Shown: positions 17,157-27,068 of the stretch, in pieces
How positions within the stretch are numbered: position 1 is the stretch's first letter
How the letters are laid out: every line of letters begins with the position of its first letter
NCBI GenBank assembly: GCA_937888905.1
Contig: CALATA010000021.1
Location: forward strand, 62,001 to 126,000
Origin: Terrimonas sp937888905
Lineage (GTDB): Bacteria; Bacteroidota; Bacteroidia; Chitinophagales; Chitinophagaceae
Direction of reading: 5' to 3'
DNA length: 64,000 nucleotides
The notes under the pieces: generated by a model
What the model saw: only the letters and a program-made list of their open reading frames with translations
Told to the model about the DNA's origin: nothing
Databases searched by the model: none
Program-made: the position numbers and the translations under genes

Positions 17157-20100
17157 TTACTTAATTCCTTTGACTGCACGGGCTTTTGTGCCCGGCGCTG
17201 GTTTGGCTGCGTCCAATGGAAGCAGGTAAAAACGATACTGGTAATTCTTCGCGGGGACGCGGTATTGCGCGAGCGGTGCCGCCACATCACTCCAACTGTC
17301 GTTTCCGCCAACGCCCATTTGCACAAGATCGATATTCAGCGTCAGATACCCTGCATCGCGCAACCGGTACGTATGGCGGGCTGCGCGGATATTTGCTTCG
17401 GTGTAAGGCCAGGCACTCATGCTGAGCAGGCTGTCTGCTACCACCAATAACCCCTTTCCTTTTTTATTATGTAGATACATCCAGCGCACATCCGTTCGGT
17501 TGCCATTTTCCTGCGGCACCACGTAAGGTTCCATGAATTCTTCGATCGGCTGACTATACAGGCCTGCATCAAAACCCCAGCGACGATCGGTATAATTTTC
17601 ATATAACCCTTTTCCATACCACTGTACCTGATCATAACCGCGGTCGATACCGAGTTGCATACCTACACGCGGTATATCGGGCAGACCGGGCTTCACTTCC
17701 AGTGAATAGTCTACCTGCACCACACCGTTTGATTGCACGGTATAATCGATTTTTACTTTCGCGCTGTCGTTGATCAGTGTATAATAACTGGTAACGGTCG
17801 CGTTGCCCTCATTGATTTTCAGGTATTCGATTTTAGGTATTTGTTCAAACCATTGACGCAACTTCTTATCTGCTTTCCATCCACGTTTGTCGTTGTCGGT
17901 TAATGCACGGGTGAAATGTGGCATCAGCGGCGCTTTCAACTGTTCCCGGCCTTTCCACTTGTACGAACTCAATGCGCCGTTCTTATCAAACAATAACACA
18001 AAATCTTTTCCCTTCACCTGCCAGGACTCTGCCGTGGCTTCGGCCTTCAATACTTTATCCGTTGCAACGCCGGGACGGACCAATGCCGTGAGCGCGAGTT
18101 GATCCGAAGCGATTACGTGTCCTTTTGGCGCCCATGCCGTTGCGTCTTTCAATTGAAACTCGAGTGTAGCGAAATATTCTTTTCCACTTTGCAAACGCGG
18201 CAACCATTGTTGGATACTAAAGACAGTATCGCGTTCTGCCTCCAGGCTTATCGGCGACAAAGTCTTTCTTACCACTTCAACACCGTCTGCTTTCACGATC
18301 CACACGGGTACGTACACTGCTGTATTGTTCACCGGACCGCGATTCGTCAATTTTACGGTATAGGCGTCTTTATTTGCCCATTCCAGTACGATTGGTTGAA
18401 ACACGCGCTTGCATTCATACATTGCCGCTTTGGGTCGGCCATCAGCGGCAACAACTCCCTTGATGGTAAAATTGTCGAAATACTTTTCTCCGAAATCACC
18501 GCCATAGGCATAGTAGGGCCTTCCGGCGCTGTCCAGTTTGGTCAATCCCTGGTCTTTGTATTCCCAGATGCAGCCACCGATCACACGGGGAAGGCTGCGC
18601 CATTGATCCCAGAGATCTTTGATATTACCAGCGCTGTTGCCCATGGCGTGTGCATATTCACAAAAGAAAACCGGACGCTTGTCTCCGTTCGGCTGGTTCA
18701 CCAACAACGGGGCCGTATACAAGGCAGGATACATCCTGCTGATTATATCCACATAATATTGATCGAGCGGATTCTGCGTGCGGTGTGAATGGTCATTAGG
18801 TTTGAGGTAACGCGGATCGGACGGATCCATATATCCTTTTTCCTTCGGACTTCCCATGGCCGGTTCGTAATGGATCGGGCGTGTAATATCGAAATCCCGG
18901 AGCCATGCCGCCATTGCCGCATGGTTGGGGCCACGGCCGGCTTCGTTGCCCAGACTCCAGAAGATAATAGAAGGATGATTCTTATCGCGCAGCGCCATGC
19001 GATTGCTGCGTTCGAGATAGGCACCTGTCCAGGCCGCATCATTGCTGAGTTTACCACCGAGACCGTGTGTTTCAAGATTCGCTTCATCGATCACCAAGAT
19101 GCCATACTCATCGCAAAGGTCCAGCAGATACGGATCGGAAGGATAGTGGCTGAGACGAATGCAATTGAAATTAAATTGTTTGATCGTCTGCACATCACGG
19201 CGAATGTCTTCGCGTGAAAGCGCTTTGCCTTTTTCGGGGTGATGGTCGGGTCGGTTCACGCCATATAAATAAGTGAGCTTACCATTGATCAGCAGCTTGC
19301 TGTTCTCTTTGGAAAACTCAACGGATCTAAATCCCACTTTGCAACTTTTCGTTTCGAGTAAACGGCCCGTTGAATCTTCCAGTGAAAGCACAAGCGTATA
19401 CAGGTTCGGTTGTTCGGGGCTCCATTTGAGCGGATTGGAAATTTTACTTTCCAGCAAACCAAATTTCACATTATCCAAACGCGGATAAATTTCGTTGATA
19501 ATGGACTCCACCGATCTCTCCAAAGGAGCATTCAATACAGGGTGCCGGGATGCATCGTAAAGCTGCGCTTTCAATTTATAACCCGGCACCTGCTCTCCCG
19601 TCAGGTTCTCCATGCGCGGACGAATGCTGAGGATGGCATCCGTGTAATTGCTGTCCAATGTTGTCTGGTAAAAAAAATCGGCGATACGTAAAGACGGTTC
19701 CGCCATAAGAAATACTTCACGATGAATACCGCTGAGGCGCCACTGATCCTGGTCTTCGAGAAATGATCCGTCACTCCAGCGGATCACCCAAACGGAAATA
19801 ACGTTCTCTCCCGCTTTTAAATAAGGCGTAATATTAAACTCCGAAGAAAGGAAACTGTCTTCGGCATAGCCCGCAAATTTTCCATTTATCCAAACCTTAT
19901 AAGCGGAGCTGACACCGCCGAAATGCAGTGTGACGTTCATTTCTTTCCAATTGGCCGGTAACGTAAAGGAACGCTGGTAACATCCGGTACCATTGTAATC
20001 TTTCGGTACATGCGGAGGATTAACAGGCCGGAAAGGATAAACGGCGCTTTTATAAATGGGTTTATCGTAGCCCTGCATTTCCCAACTCGAAGGCACGGGT

Positions 20101-20447
20101 ATCTTTTTCCAGCCCTGCACTTTTGTTTTATAAAAATCAGCGGGTGCATCGGCAGGTTTGAGGGCAAAAGAGAAATCCCAGTCACCGTTTAACGAAAGAT
20201 AACGTCCGCTCTTTTCACGATCACCGTTTAACGCATCGATTATGTTCCCGAATGAATAAGCTGTGGCACGAGCCGCATCGCGGTTGATGCCGCTGATGGT
20301 TGGGTCTTCGTAAGGTTCGGTGGCAAATATTTCCGGTTTATTGGGAATAGCCGCTGGCGTTTTATCGACAAGCTGCGCCGTTGCCAGCAGTGTACTGAAC
20401 AGCGATAAATTCAGCAAGCCATAACGTATGTAATAGTTCTTCAGCAT
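17157..20447 (-). CDS. GH2 beta-galactosidase-type glycosidase (LacZ-like), secreted
   Basis: 1096 residues from the ATG at 20447, selected because it opens a signal-like N-terminus (MLKNYYIRYGLLNLSLFSTLLATAQ). It has the full LacZ-type five-domain layout: sugar-binding sandwich (about 80-270), immunoglobulin-like domain, TIM barrel (about 390-690), then a small beta-domain at the C-terminus (about 800-1085). The acid/base is E502 in SLGNEAG and the nucleophile E597 in FFCEYAHAMGN. GH2 members in RG-II loci include beta-glucuronidase, beta-galactosidase and alpha-L-arabinopyranosidase activities, so the sugar is open. It is 60 bases downstream of the symporter gene. Confidence 0.88.
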   Translation of the reverse strand: MLKNYYIRYGLLNLSLFSTLLATAQLVDKTPAAIPNKPEIFATEPYEDPTISGINRDAARATAYSFGNIIDALNGDREKSGRYLSLNGDWDFSFALKPADAPADFYKTKVQGWKKIPVPSSWEMQGYDKPIYKSAVYPFRPVNPPHVPKDYNGTGCYQRSFTLPANWKEMNVTLHFGGVSSAYKVWINGKFAGYAEDSFLSSEFNITPYLKAGENVISVWVIRWSDGSFLEDQDQWRLSGIHREVFLMAEPSLRIADFFYQTTLDSNYTDAILSIRPRMENLTGEQVPGYKLKAQLYDASRHPVLNAPLERSVESIINEIYPRLDNVKFGLLESKISNPLKWSPEQPNLYTLVLSLEDSTGRLLETKSCKVGFRSVEFSKENSKLLINGKLTYLYGVNRPDHHPEKGKALSREDIRRDVQTIKQFNFNCIRLSHYPSDPYLLDLCDEYGILVIDEANLETHGLGGKLSNDAAWTGAYLERSNRMALRDKNHPSIIFWSLGNEAGRGPNHAAMAAWLRDFDITRPIHYEPAMGSPKEKGYMDPSDPRYLKPNDHSHRTQNPLDQYYVDIISRMYPALYTAPLLVNQPNGDKRPVFFCEYAHAMGNSAGNIKDLWDQWRSLPRVIGGCIWEYKDQGLTKLDSAGRPYYAYGGDFGEKYFDNFTIKGVVAADGRPKAAMYECKRVFQPIVLEWANKDAYTVKLTNRGPVNNTAVYVPVWIVKADGVEVVRKTLSPISLEAERDTVFSIQQWLPRLQSGKEYFATLEFQLKDATAWAPKGHVIASDQLALTALVRPGVATDKVLKAEATAESWQVKGKDFVLLFDKNGALSSYKWKGREQLKAPLMPHFTRALTDNDKRGWKADKKLRQWFEQIPKIEYLKINEGNATVTSYYTLINDSAKVKIDYTVQSNGVVQVDYSLEVKPGLPDIPRVGMQLGIDRGYDQVQWYGKGLYENYTDRRWGFDAGLYSQPIEEFMEPYVVPQENGNRTDVRWMYLHNKKGKGLLVVADSLLSMSAWPYTEANIRAARHTYRLRDAGYLTLNIDLVQMGVGGNDSWSDVAAPLAQYRVPAKNYQYRFYLLPLDAAKPAPGTKARAVKGIK

Positions 20448-20507
20448 ACAATCGTTGACAGATTTGATCAAAGTTCCGGTTCCTGCGAAGATATCCATCC
20501 CGTAGGG

Positions 20508-21818
20508 TCATGGAGTCTGCGAGGTTTCTTCTGTTTGTTCCGGTTCATCGTCCACCGGATGGCGACGCCAGTAATTGGCCAGGATAGAACCTGAAATATT
20601 CATCCACGGACTGAATACAGCTGCGGGAAGTCCCACCGTGCCCAGCTTTCCCATACTACCGGCCAACCCGGAAGCCATACCGCCATTTTGCAATCCCACT
20701 TCAAAAGCTACCGTACGGGCTGAATTTTTATCGAGACGAAACAACCGGCTGAGCCAGTAGCCGAAAAAGTAACCGGCTGCGTTGTGAATGACGGAACTGA
20801 TGAATAAAAGGAAGCCTACACGCATCAGGTTTTCGTGACCTGCTGCCGTGGTAACCGTGGTAAAATAAATAATGCCGAACATCGAAAAATAAGGCATCAG
20901 GCTGTCGAGTTTCGGATAATGCCGGGCCAGTTGATGATACAATACACCTGCAATCACCGCACCCAGCAGGAAAGCAAAAATTTCGAATGACTGCAATAAC
21001 TCAGGTGAACTTATATTTTCCCTTAAAAAAGTATAAAATCCTGATGGCAGTGCCGCCAGCCACAACACCGCAAACACCGTGATACCCATGACCACTTTTT
21101 TGCCATAGGGTGTTGCCGTTTTCAGGTAATCGTGGAGTAACGCTGCGCCAATCGGCACAATCACGATCTTGATGATCTCGATCATCATATCCACGAAGTG
21201 AACTTTGATCAACGTACCCGCCAGCAACTTCATCAATAAAGGTGTGAGAAAAGGTGCGGCAATGGTAGCCATGGCGGTAACGATCACGGACAATACCAGG
21301 TTGGCGCGCGCGAGATAAACCATCACGTTGGAAGCTAATCCGCTGGAACAGGAACCGATCAGGATAATACCCGCCGCAATCTCCGGCTCAAAGTCAAATA
21401 TTTTTGTCAGCAGTAATCCCATCAATGGCATAATGGAAAAATGGCAGAGCAATCCGATCACCACGCCTTTACCGGTTTGTGCAAGACCGGTGAAATCTCT
21501 TAAACTCATTTGTATACCCATGCCAAACATCACCAACTGTATGATCACTAATATCAACCACTTGTTGCGCAGGTCCACAGATCCCCAGCGTGTAAAAGCA
21601 TCGGGAAAACACATACCGGCAACCACTGCTACAATGATCCAGGCGGTATACCGGTACCCTTTTAATGCAGGCACGGCACCCAGCCCAATGGCAAGACTAA
21701 TGGCAGACAATACCCCACAAGCTTTCGCCAGAGCAATATTGCCGGTTGCAGCAGCGATAACAAGCGCCAGCACGGCCGCGGGTAAAAGAAATAAAAAGAA
21801 GCGGTTGATCTGTTTCAT
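20508..21818 (-). CDS. Bile acid:Na+ symporter (SBF/BASS) family transporter
   Basis: 436 residues, about 10-12 hydrophobic helices. The SBF-family signature is clear: IIQLVMFGMGIQMSLRDF, LIGSCSSGLASNVMVYLA and the second-half GLQNGGMASGLAGS crossover motif. These carriers use sodium to move organic acids (bile acids, pyruvate, pantoate). It sits directly after the racemase-like, DUF1537 kinase and RuBisCO-like genes in the same transcript, so a sugar acid such as D-apionate, or efflux of an acidic product such as glycolate, is plausible (inference). The C-terminus is an acidic cytoplasmic tail. Confidence 0.85.
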   Translation of the reverse strand: MKQINRFFLFLLPAAVLALVIAAATGNIALAKACGVLSAISLAIGLGAVPALKGYRYTAWIIVAVVAGMCFPDAFTRWGSVDLRNKWLILVIIQLVMFGMGIQMSLRDFTGLAQTGKGVVIGLLCHFSIMPLMGLLLTKIFDFEPEIAAGIILIGSCSSGLASNVMVYLARANLVLSVIVTAMATIAAPFLTPLLMKLLAGTLIKVHFVDMMIEIIKIVIVPIGAALLHDYLKTATPYGKKVVMGITVFAVLWLAALPSGFYTFLRENISSPELLQSFEIFAFLLGAVIAGVLYHQLARHYPKLDSLMPYFSMFGIIYFTTVTTAAGHENLMRVGFLLFISSVIHNAAGYFFGYWLSRLFRLDKNSARTVAFEVGLQNGGMASGLAGSMGKLGTVGLPAAVFSPWMNISGSILANYWRRHPVDDEPEQTEETSQTP

Positions 21819-21836
21819 ACAGCAATCGTTGGCAGA

Positions 21837-22496
21837 TTAAAGAACGGTAGCTAACTGTTGGATGGCAATGGCCGGGCTTGAAAGAATAGCAATCTTTTTT
21901 ACCGATGGATCTAAGGTTTCCACGACGCGCGCCATCGATGCCTGTGCCAGCACAATGATGTCAACACGTGAGGCAAGGTTCGTCAAAGCATCTGCCACTT
22001 TTTTATCGTGTGTGGCCGGATCGCCGCCCATCAACGCTTCGAACGCTCCTTCGCAAAGCACAGACTCCAGTTCTATTGCTTTTCCTGCGGCTACGGCTCT
22101 CCTGCGAACGAGATCGCTTGTCGGTTGCAACGTAGTTGGCAAGGTCGCCACCACACCGATACGTGTTCCTTCACGCACGGCCCTGTCGGCCATGGGCTGA
22201 TCTACACGCCATACGGGTACGCCCGTCAGCAATGCCGCCTGCTCCACGGCGGCACCGATGGAAGAGCAGGTGACGAGAATATGGTCAGCGCCTGCGGATT
22301 CTGCGGCGCCTACATGATTCACCACACGACGGGCAACGCCGGGTGTTAATTCACCATTGGCGATCACTTGTTTGATCAGGCTGTCATCCACAATATTGAA
22401 CACATTCACATTGGGCAAATGGGCGCTGCAGAGTTCCTGAAATACCGGCACCAATGTGGCTGAGGTATGGATCAGCCCCAGTGTTTTCTTTTGCAT
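21837..22496 (-). CDS. Asp/Glu racemase-superfamily protein, isomerase or decarboxylase of unknown substrate
   Basis: 219 residues, cytoplasmic. The first catalytic cysteine is present (C77 in LVTCSSIG), but the position of the second cysteine reads VLAQAS (about 183-187) with no cysteine. Two-cysteine members racemise amino acids or hydantoins; single-cysteine members such as arylmalonate decarboxylase act on malonate-like carbanions. The gene is 2 bases after the DUF1537 kinase and 18 bases before the symporter, in the RuBisCO-like cluster. In an apionate route a step handling a branched beta-keto or malonate-like acid would suit it, but that is inference. I cannot name a substrate. Confidence 0.75.
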   Translation of the reverse strand: MQKKTLGLIHTSATLVPVFQELCSAHLPNVNVFNIVDDSLIKQVIANGELTPGVARRVVNHVGAAESAGADHILVTCSSIGAAVEQAALLTGVPVWRVDQPMADRAVREGTRIGVVATLPTTLQPTSDLVRRRAVAAGKAIELESVLCEGAFEALMGGDPATHDKKVADALTNLASRVDIIVLAQASMARVVETLDPSVKKIAILSSPAIAIQQLATVL

Positions 22497-22498
22497 GT

Positions 22499-23779
22499 TT
22501 ATAATTTTCCTTTTTCTAAAATGATAAAATAGTTTTCATCGCCGACCTGTCCACCTTTGAAGTTCACTTCTTTTCCATCCAATGACGAGCCGGGTGCGGT
22601 GGCGCGGCAAAGCGGCGCTCCCATCACCAGCGGTGCAATCATTTCTACCGCCACAATACCCATGGCACGGGCAGCATAACTGCTTGTGTCACCACCCGCA
22701 ACAACTATCCGCTTAACAGCAGTTTTTGCGACCAGCTCGCGTCCTGTGTAACCGAGCGCGGCACCTGTTTGTTCCGCCGGTATTAATGCCGCATTCGTTC
22801 TTTCATGACCACCGGTGTGAATGATCACACTTTGCCCGTTGTTCAGTGCGTGGCAGGCTGCATCGGTGTTTTCATTTACATGAAAAAGAGCGAAGCCTGC
22901 TTTTTCAGCACGATTGATTTGCGCTGCCGTAACAGGGGAACAACTACCTGCCAGTACCAGCAAAGGCGATGCGGCTCCGGGATCGTTCCATTGCGGTGAT
23001 TCCGGTAACGCACCCGTCGCGCGCCAGTGTTGACCCAATGCCATTTCAATACCGGAAGAGCCAACGGAAAAAAGTTGTTCGTCATTCGCCAATTCATCCA
23101 GCAATTCTCCTACGCCGGACAATTGTGAAGTGTAAAGCGCATCTATTAATACAACCCCGGATTGTTGTTGCAGATAATTTTTCTTTTCGCTGAGCGATTG
23201 TTCCAATTGTAAAATCGACAGTAGACGAATGGGCAGTTTTGTTTGTTTGGCCAGATGTAAACGCAGATCGCTTTCATCCGCAGGGGTTACCGGATGTTTA
23301 CTCATCGAAGGATGACGATCGAGCCGGAATATTTCACCGGCACTGCCAATGCCCATGCGTGCAAACAGATTTCCGAAAACACAATAACGTCCCAGCGCGG
23401 GTGCTGCCACCAGTAAAGGAATAGATGGCTGATGAAATATTTTCGATGCTGTATCGATAGCGCGTCCTATGCTGCCGATGGTGGGCGACGAATCGAAAGT
23501 GGAACAAACTTTATAATGAATATGTCGCGCGCCGGTTGCTTTCATTTGCAAGAATGCCGGATGCAGGGTGGTTTCCATCGCTTCGGGTGACATGCTTCGT
23601 GTGAGGCCAGCAACACCATACGCCTGCAGATCCGGATAACTTTTTAATTGTTCCCTTGCAGGCGGATCGAGGAACAGGCGTGTTTTCAATCCTGCGCGGC
23701 ACAGGAATTCCAGCGCATCCGTGGATCCGGTAAAGTCGTCGCCATAAAAGGCCAGTCTTATTGCGGGTACGTTACTCAA
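22499..23779 (-). CDS. DUF1537 acid-sugar kinase, 3-oxo-isoapionate kinase (OiaK)-like
   Basis: 426 residues, normal length for the four-carbon acid sugar kinase family. The N-terminal substrate domain has FYGDDFTGSTDALEFL (about 12-27); the C-terminal ATP domain has VAGGDTSSYAARAMGI and a closing FKGGQVGDENYF. Its start overlaps the RuBisCO-like gene stop by four bases (ATGA), so the two are coupled. In characterised bacteria a DUF1537 kinase (OiaK) phosphorylates 3-oxo-isoapionate and the RuBisCO-like OiaX processes the product to 3-phosphoglycerate and glycolate. The adjacency here strongly suggests the same pair. The alternative is a threonate/erythronate kinase. Confidence 0.82.
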   Translation of the reverse strand: MSNVPAIRLAFYGDDFTGSTDALEFLCRAGLKTRLFLDPPAREQLKSYPDLQAYGVAGLTRSMSPEAMETTLHPAFLQMKATGARHIHYKVCSTFDSSPTIGSIGRAIDTASKIFHQPSIPLLVAAPALGRYCVFGNLFARMGIGSAGEIFRLDRHPSMSKHPVTPADESDLRLHLAKQTKLPIRLLSILQLEQSLSEKKNYLQQQSGVVLIDALYTSQLSGVGELLDELANDEQLFSVGSSGIEMALGQHWRATGALPESPQWNDPGAASPLLVLAGSCSPVTAAQINRAEKAGFALFHVNENTDAACHALNNGQSVIIHTGGHERTNAALIPAEQTGAALGYTGRELVAKTAVKRIVVAGGDTSSYAARAMGIVAVEMIAPLVMGAPLCRATAPGSSLDGKEVNFKGGQVGDENYFIILEKGKL

Positions 23780-25020
23780 GCTTTACCAAATTTTTCAACC
23801 GATGAAGCAAATTCCTTGTATTGTGCAGCGGCTTGTTCAACCGACAAACCATCCACTGCCGCCTGCCAGGCCTGATGCAAGGCGACAACCCCCGCCGCAG
23901 GTCCCATCGGATGGGCGAGAATACCACCGCCAGCCATGTACAACAGATCGGTTGTTTTTGTTCTGCGATAGGTTTCGGGAGCTTGTCCACCCCATTGCCC
24001 TGAAGACACCACCGGCATCACCAGTTTTTGATCGCCCAATGGTGTAAGACAAGACCCGATCGAGCGGACAACCGAATCGTCCGTCTCCCAGAATTTATTC
24101 TGAATACCATTTACGTGCAGTTGATCTACACCGGCTAACCGCCATATTTTCTGATAGGCGGGAAATTCAATACCTAACAATGGGTGGCGGTTCAACATAC
24201 CCCAGCCATTCCGGTGACCGTGAATGGCAAGTTGGCCCTGGTCCGTTATCTTCTTCACTCCGGAAACACCCACGCTGTTGATGCTTAACATGGCGCAGGT
24301 ACCTCCGCTCTTGATTATTTTGTCATAGCGATACAACATCTCGTCTATTTCCCCGGAAATGTTGAAGGCATACATGATCTTCTTGCCTGTTTTGTCTGCG
24401 TGACGATTGATCACTTGCATGATCGCATCCACCCGTTCGTCGAAAGGTGAATTGGCGGTAGCAGACATCAGTTCATCATCTTTTACAAAATCGATTCCGG
24501 CGTTGGCCAGTTTCTCAACAATAGCGGCGGTATCACCGGGCGTCATGCCCACACTGGGTTTAATGATGGTGCCGATCAGCGGACGTCCATGCACATTGGT
24601 GAGTTCGCGGCAACCCGGAATACCGAAGGCCGGTCCTTTATAATGTGTTGTATAGGATTCAGGCAGTTCAATGTCCATCAACTTGAGACCGGTAAATTGT
24701 TTGATCTCATACAGGTTGCCCTGCAATGTAGAAATCATTACGGGCAGGTTGTATCCGAAATTTTCGATGCTCCACGACACGCGCAGTTCTGCCCGATGGT
24801 ACTGCGAAGAGCCTGTATCAAGTCCGGGAATGGCGGGTACGTTAACGGTTTCGAGGTATTTCACATCTTCGACGCGCGCGGCAAACCGTTGTTTGAGATC
24901 TTCCGTTTCTCCGGGTACGGCAACGAAGGTTCCGGAAGATTGTTCTCCCGCGAGCACTGCCGCTGCCTTTTCAGGATCGAGCGGCGTTTCCACATAATAG
25001 GTAGCAGTAATTCTTTCCAT
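23776..25020 (-). CDS. RuBisCO-like protein (form IV), OiaX-like transcarboxylase/hydrolase
   Basis: 414 residues. RuBisCO large-chain fold with the KDDE metal site (K180 as carbamylation site, D182, E183) and K154 in GTIIKPSVG. The second active-site lysine of true RuBisCO (KPK) is S156. H267 or H269 lies in AIHGHRNGWG, loop-6 lysine K309 in HVNGIQNKF, and GGG at 364-366. The substitution of the KPK lysine and the lack of phosphoribulokinase argue against CO2 fixation. Adjacent to a DUF1537 kinase, the best candidate role is conversion of 3-oxo-isoapionate 4-phosphate to 3-phosphoglycerate plus glycolate in D-apiose catabolism. GH140 (apiosidase family) in the same cluster would supply apiose. 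Fold is certain; substrate is inferred. Confidence 0.88.
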   Translation of the reverse strand: MERITATYYVETPLDPEKAAAVLAGEQSSGTFVAVPGETEDLKQRFAARVEDVKYLETVNVPAIPGLDTGSSQYHRAELRVSWSIENFGYNLPVMISTLQGNLYEIKQFTGLKLMDIELPESYTTHYKGPAFGIPGCRELTNVHGRPLIGTIIKPSVGMTPGDTAAIVEKLANAGIDFVKDDELMSATANSPFDERVDAIMQVINRHADKTGKKIMYAFNISGEIDEMLYRYDKIIKSGGTCAMLSINSVGVSGVKKITDQGQLAIHGHRNGWGMLNRHPLLGIEFPAYQKIWRLAGVDQLHVNGIQNKFWETDDSVVRSIGSCLTPLGDQKLVMPVVSSGQWGGQAPETYRRTKTTDLLYMAGGGILAHPMGPAAGVVALHQAWQAAVDGLSVEQAAAQYKEFASSVEKFGKA

Positions 25021-25023
25021 TAA

Positions 25024-27045
25024 TCAGGGATTTGCCCTTACCACCGGCAACCACACCCGCATGTCCGTCTGGCCTCTGTTAGCCCAGGCGTAGTAAGGGA
25101 TCAGTTGAACGGTAACCGGTTTGGTGGATGTATTCAGTGTACGGTATAGCTTATTGTTCCAGTTGTTATTATTTAATTGAAGCACCTGCCCTTCCAATGC
25201 ATTCACGCGTCCGCCGGAGATATGTTTGTTCACCGGTTTAAAACGGCCGTTGGAAGGAATGATGATATCGCTAACCGCAATGCCCGCAGGCAGGTCGGCA
25301 GATTCCAGGCAATACACAACAGGACCGCGTTTTACCGCTACCTGGTTATTGGTTTCTTCTACCAATGGATTTGATTCAATCAACGTTGCCAGCATGTCCA
25401 TGACCAATTCGATGCGATCTCCTTTTTTCCAGGTCTGCGCCAGTTTCTGGTATTGTCCGCCTTTGATATTAGCCGCAACAAGTTTTCCATTGATTTTAAT
25501 CGATGCTTTATTACACCAGCCCGGAATACGCAGGTATACCGGCACGGCTGACGACGGCGCTTCATTGATCAAAATAGCTACCGCGCCATTCCACGGATAG
25601 TCCGTTTGTTGTTCCAGTGCGAAACGCGCACCATTGTGGAGTTCTGTTGACAATTTGCTTCCTCCATATAAATGAATATAAAGCCCGTCTTCGCTGATGC
25701 CGTAGAGATAGTTGTTTACTTCCGCTACCGTGCGAACAGTATTTGGCGGACAGCAGTTCGATAATTTAATGTAGCGCTGACGGCCTCCTTCCCAACGCAG
25801 ATGGTAAGGATAGTTGGCCGATGCCGAAAGAGGATTGGTATAAAAAAACTTAGCGCCGTCCATGCTTACACCACTCAGCACACTATTGTACAAGGTCAAT
25901 TCAACGATGTCGGCATATTTTGCCTCTCCGGTTAACTGCAACATGCGCCAGTTCCACAATACATTGCCAATATTGGCGCAGGTTTCGTTGTGTGCGCTGT
26001 GATTGGGTAATTGAAAATCGCGGCCATAGGCCTGATGTACTTTCTGAACGGTATCGGGTTTGTAAGAAGTACCGTCCACCGATACACCATCATACAACGC
26101 GCCGCAGCCACCCGTGACATACATTTTGGTATTGATCACATTATCCCATAGACGGTCCAGCGTGTTCAATAGTGAAGTGTCCCCGGTTTCGGCATACACA
26201 TCAGCCACGCCTGCAAAAAGGTAATTCGCCCTCACGGCGTGCCCGACTACCCTTTTCATATCGCGGAAAGGTGCGCGGTCGGAGTTGTCGTCTGTTCCTT
26301 CTGTCTTGCCGCGGATATCAATGAGTTTGCGCGCGAGTTGCAGGTATCGCTGATCACCGAGTGTACGGTACATTTCAATGATGCCCATATAGTGCGAAGG
26401 ACAGATCGCGTTTCGCGCCTGTTCGGGAGACGCCGAATCATAAAAACCAATCAGGAAATCCGTTGCTTTCCGCGCGATATCCAGCAATGTTTTTTTACCC
26501 GTTACCCTGTAGTGTACACAGGCCGCGGTCATCAGGTGCCCGAAGTTATAGGCTTCAAAACTGAGTTTGTCATCGAACATTTTCGCCGCTCCTGTTTTGC
26601 GTTGTTCGATGATGGACTTGGTATAAATATATCCATCCTGCTTTTGCGCCTTACCGATTACGGAAATAGCATCGTCCATCCAGCGATCGAGTTTTTGATC
26701 TTTAGTAAGCGCATACATACTCGCAACGGCTTCGAGCGTTTTATAAAAATCTCCGTCATGAAAGGACGGGCCTTTAAAACGCCCGGTATCCAATCCCGCA
26801 GCGATTTCGAAGTTTTTAAACGAATGGCTCAACGAAGCATCATTGTAAGTTTTCCATAACAACGGCACCATCGAATCGCGGCATACGGCGAACCGCTCCG
26901 CCCAAAACCCCTTGGTCCATTGCACTTCATTCACCCCAACGCCGGTCAGCTTCGCATAACGGCTGGCCTGTGTATTCACCAGGCTGTTCTGCGCCATTGT
27001 CGTAACCGGCAACGCCAGCATCATTCCCACGATCAGCTTTTTCAT
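25024..27045 (-). CDS. GH127 glycosidase (beta-L-arabinofuranosidase / aceric acid hydrolase family), secreted
   Basis: 673 residues with a signal peptide (MKKLIVGMMLALPVTTMAQ). (alpha/alpha)6 barrel of the former DUF1680 family. The zinc/catalytic cluster of GH127 is intact: E354 and C356 in NETCANIG, and C431-C432 in SNCCPPN, matching the E-x-C and CC ligands of HypBA1 with similar spacing. Two C-terminal beta-sandwiches follow. In the B. thetaiotaomicron RG-II locus the GH127 enzyme releases L-aceric acid; elsewhere it releases beta-L-arabinofuranose. It lies 3 bases before the RuBisCO-like gene and 23 bases after the GH78 gene, mixing an extracytoplasmic step with cytoplasmic catabolism. 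Confidence 0.9.
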   Translation of the reverse strand: MKKLIVGMMLALPVTTMAQNSLVNTQASRYAKLTGVGVNEVQWTKGFWAERFAVCRDSMVPLLWKTYNDASLSHSFKNFEIAAGLDTGRFKGPSFHDGDFYKTLEAVASMYALTKDQKLDRWMDDAISVIGKAQKQDGYIYTKSIIEQRKTGAAKMFDDKLSFEAYNFGHLMTAACVHYRVTGKKTLLDIARKATDFLIGFYDSASPEQARNAICPSHYMGIIEMYRTLGDQRYLQLARKLIDIRGKTEGTDDNSDRAPFRDMKRVVGHAVRANYLFAGVADVYAETGDTSLLNTLDRLWDNVINTKMYVTGGCGALYDGVSVDGTSYKPDTVQKVHQAYGRDFQLPNHSAHNETCANIGNVLWNWRMLQLTGEAKYADIVELTLYNSVLSGVSMDGAKFFYTNPLSASANYPYHLRWEGGRQRYIKLSNCCPPNTVRTVAEVNNYLYGISEDGLYIHLYGGSKLSTELHNGARFALEQQTDYPWNGAVAILINEAPSSAVPVYLRIPGWCNKASIKINGKLVAANIKGGQYQKLAQTWKKGDRIELVMDMLATLIESNPLVEETNNQVAVKRGPVVYCLESADLPAGIAVSDIIIPSNGRFKPVNKHISGGRVNALEGQVLQLNNNNWNNKLYRTLNTSTKPVTVQLIPYYAWANRGQTDMRVWLPVVRANP

Positions 27046-27068
27046 TGCATTATTTTTTATAACGATTC

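Noticed and set aside
18099..18788. 229-codon plus-strand open frame opposite the GH2 gene.
   Set aside because: Antisense shadow of a well-conserved GH2 coding sequence with no recognisable domain.
23776..25020. Genuine CO2-fixing RuBisCO.
   Set aside because: The KPK lysine is serine (S156), no phosphoribulokinase or small subunit is nearby, and the partner is an acid-sugar kinase.
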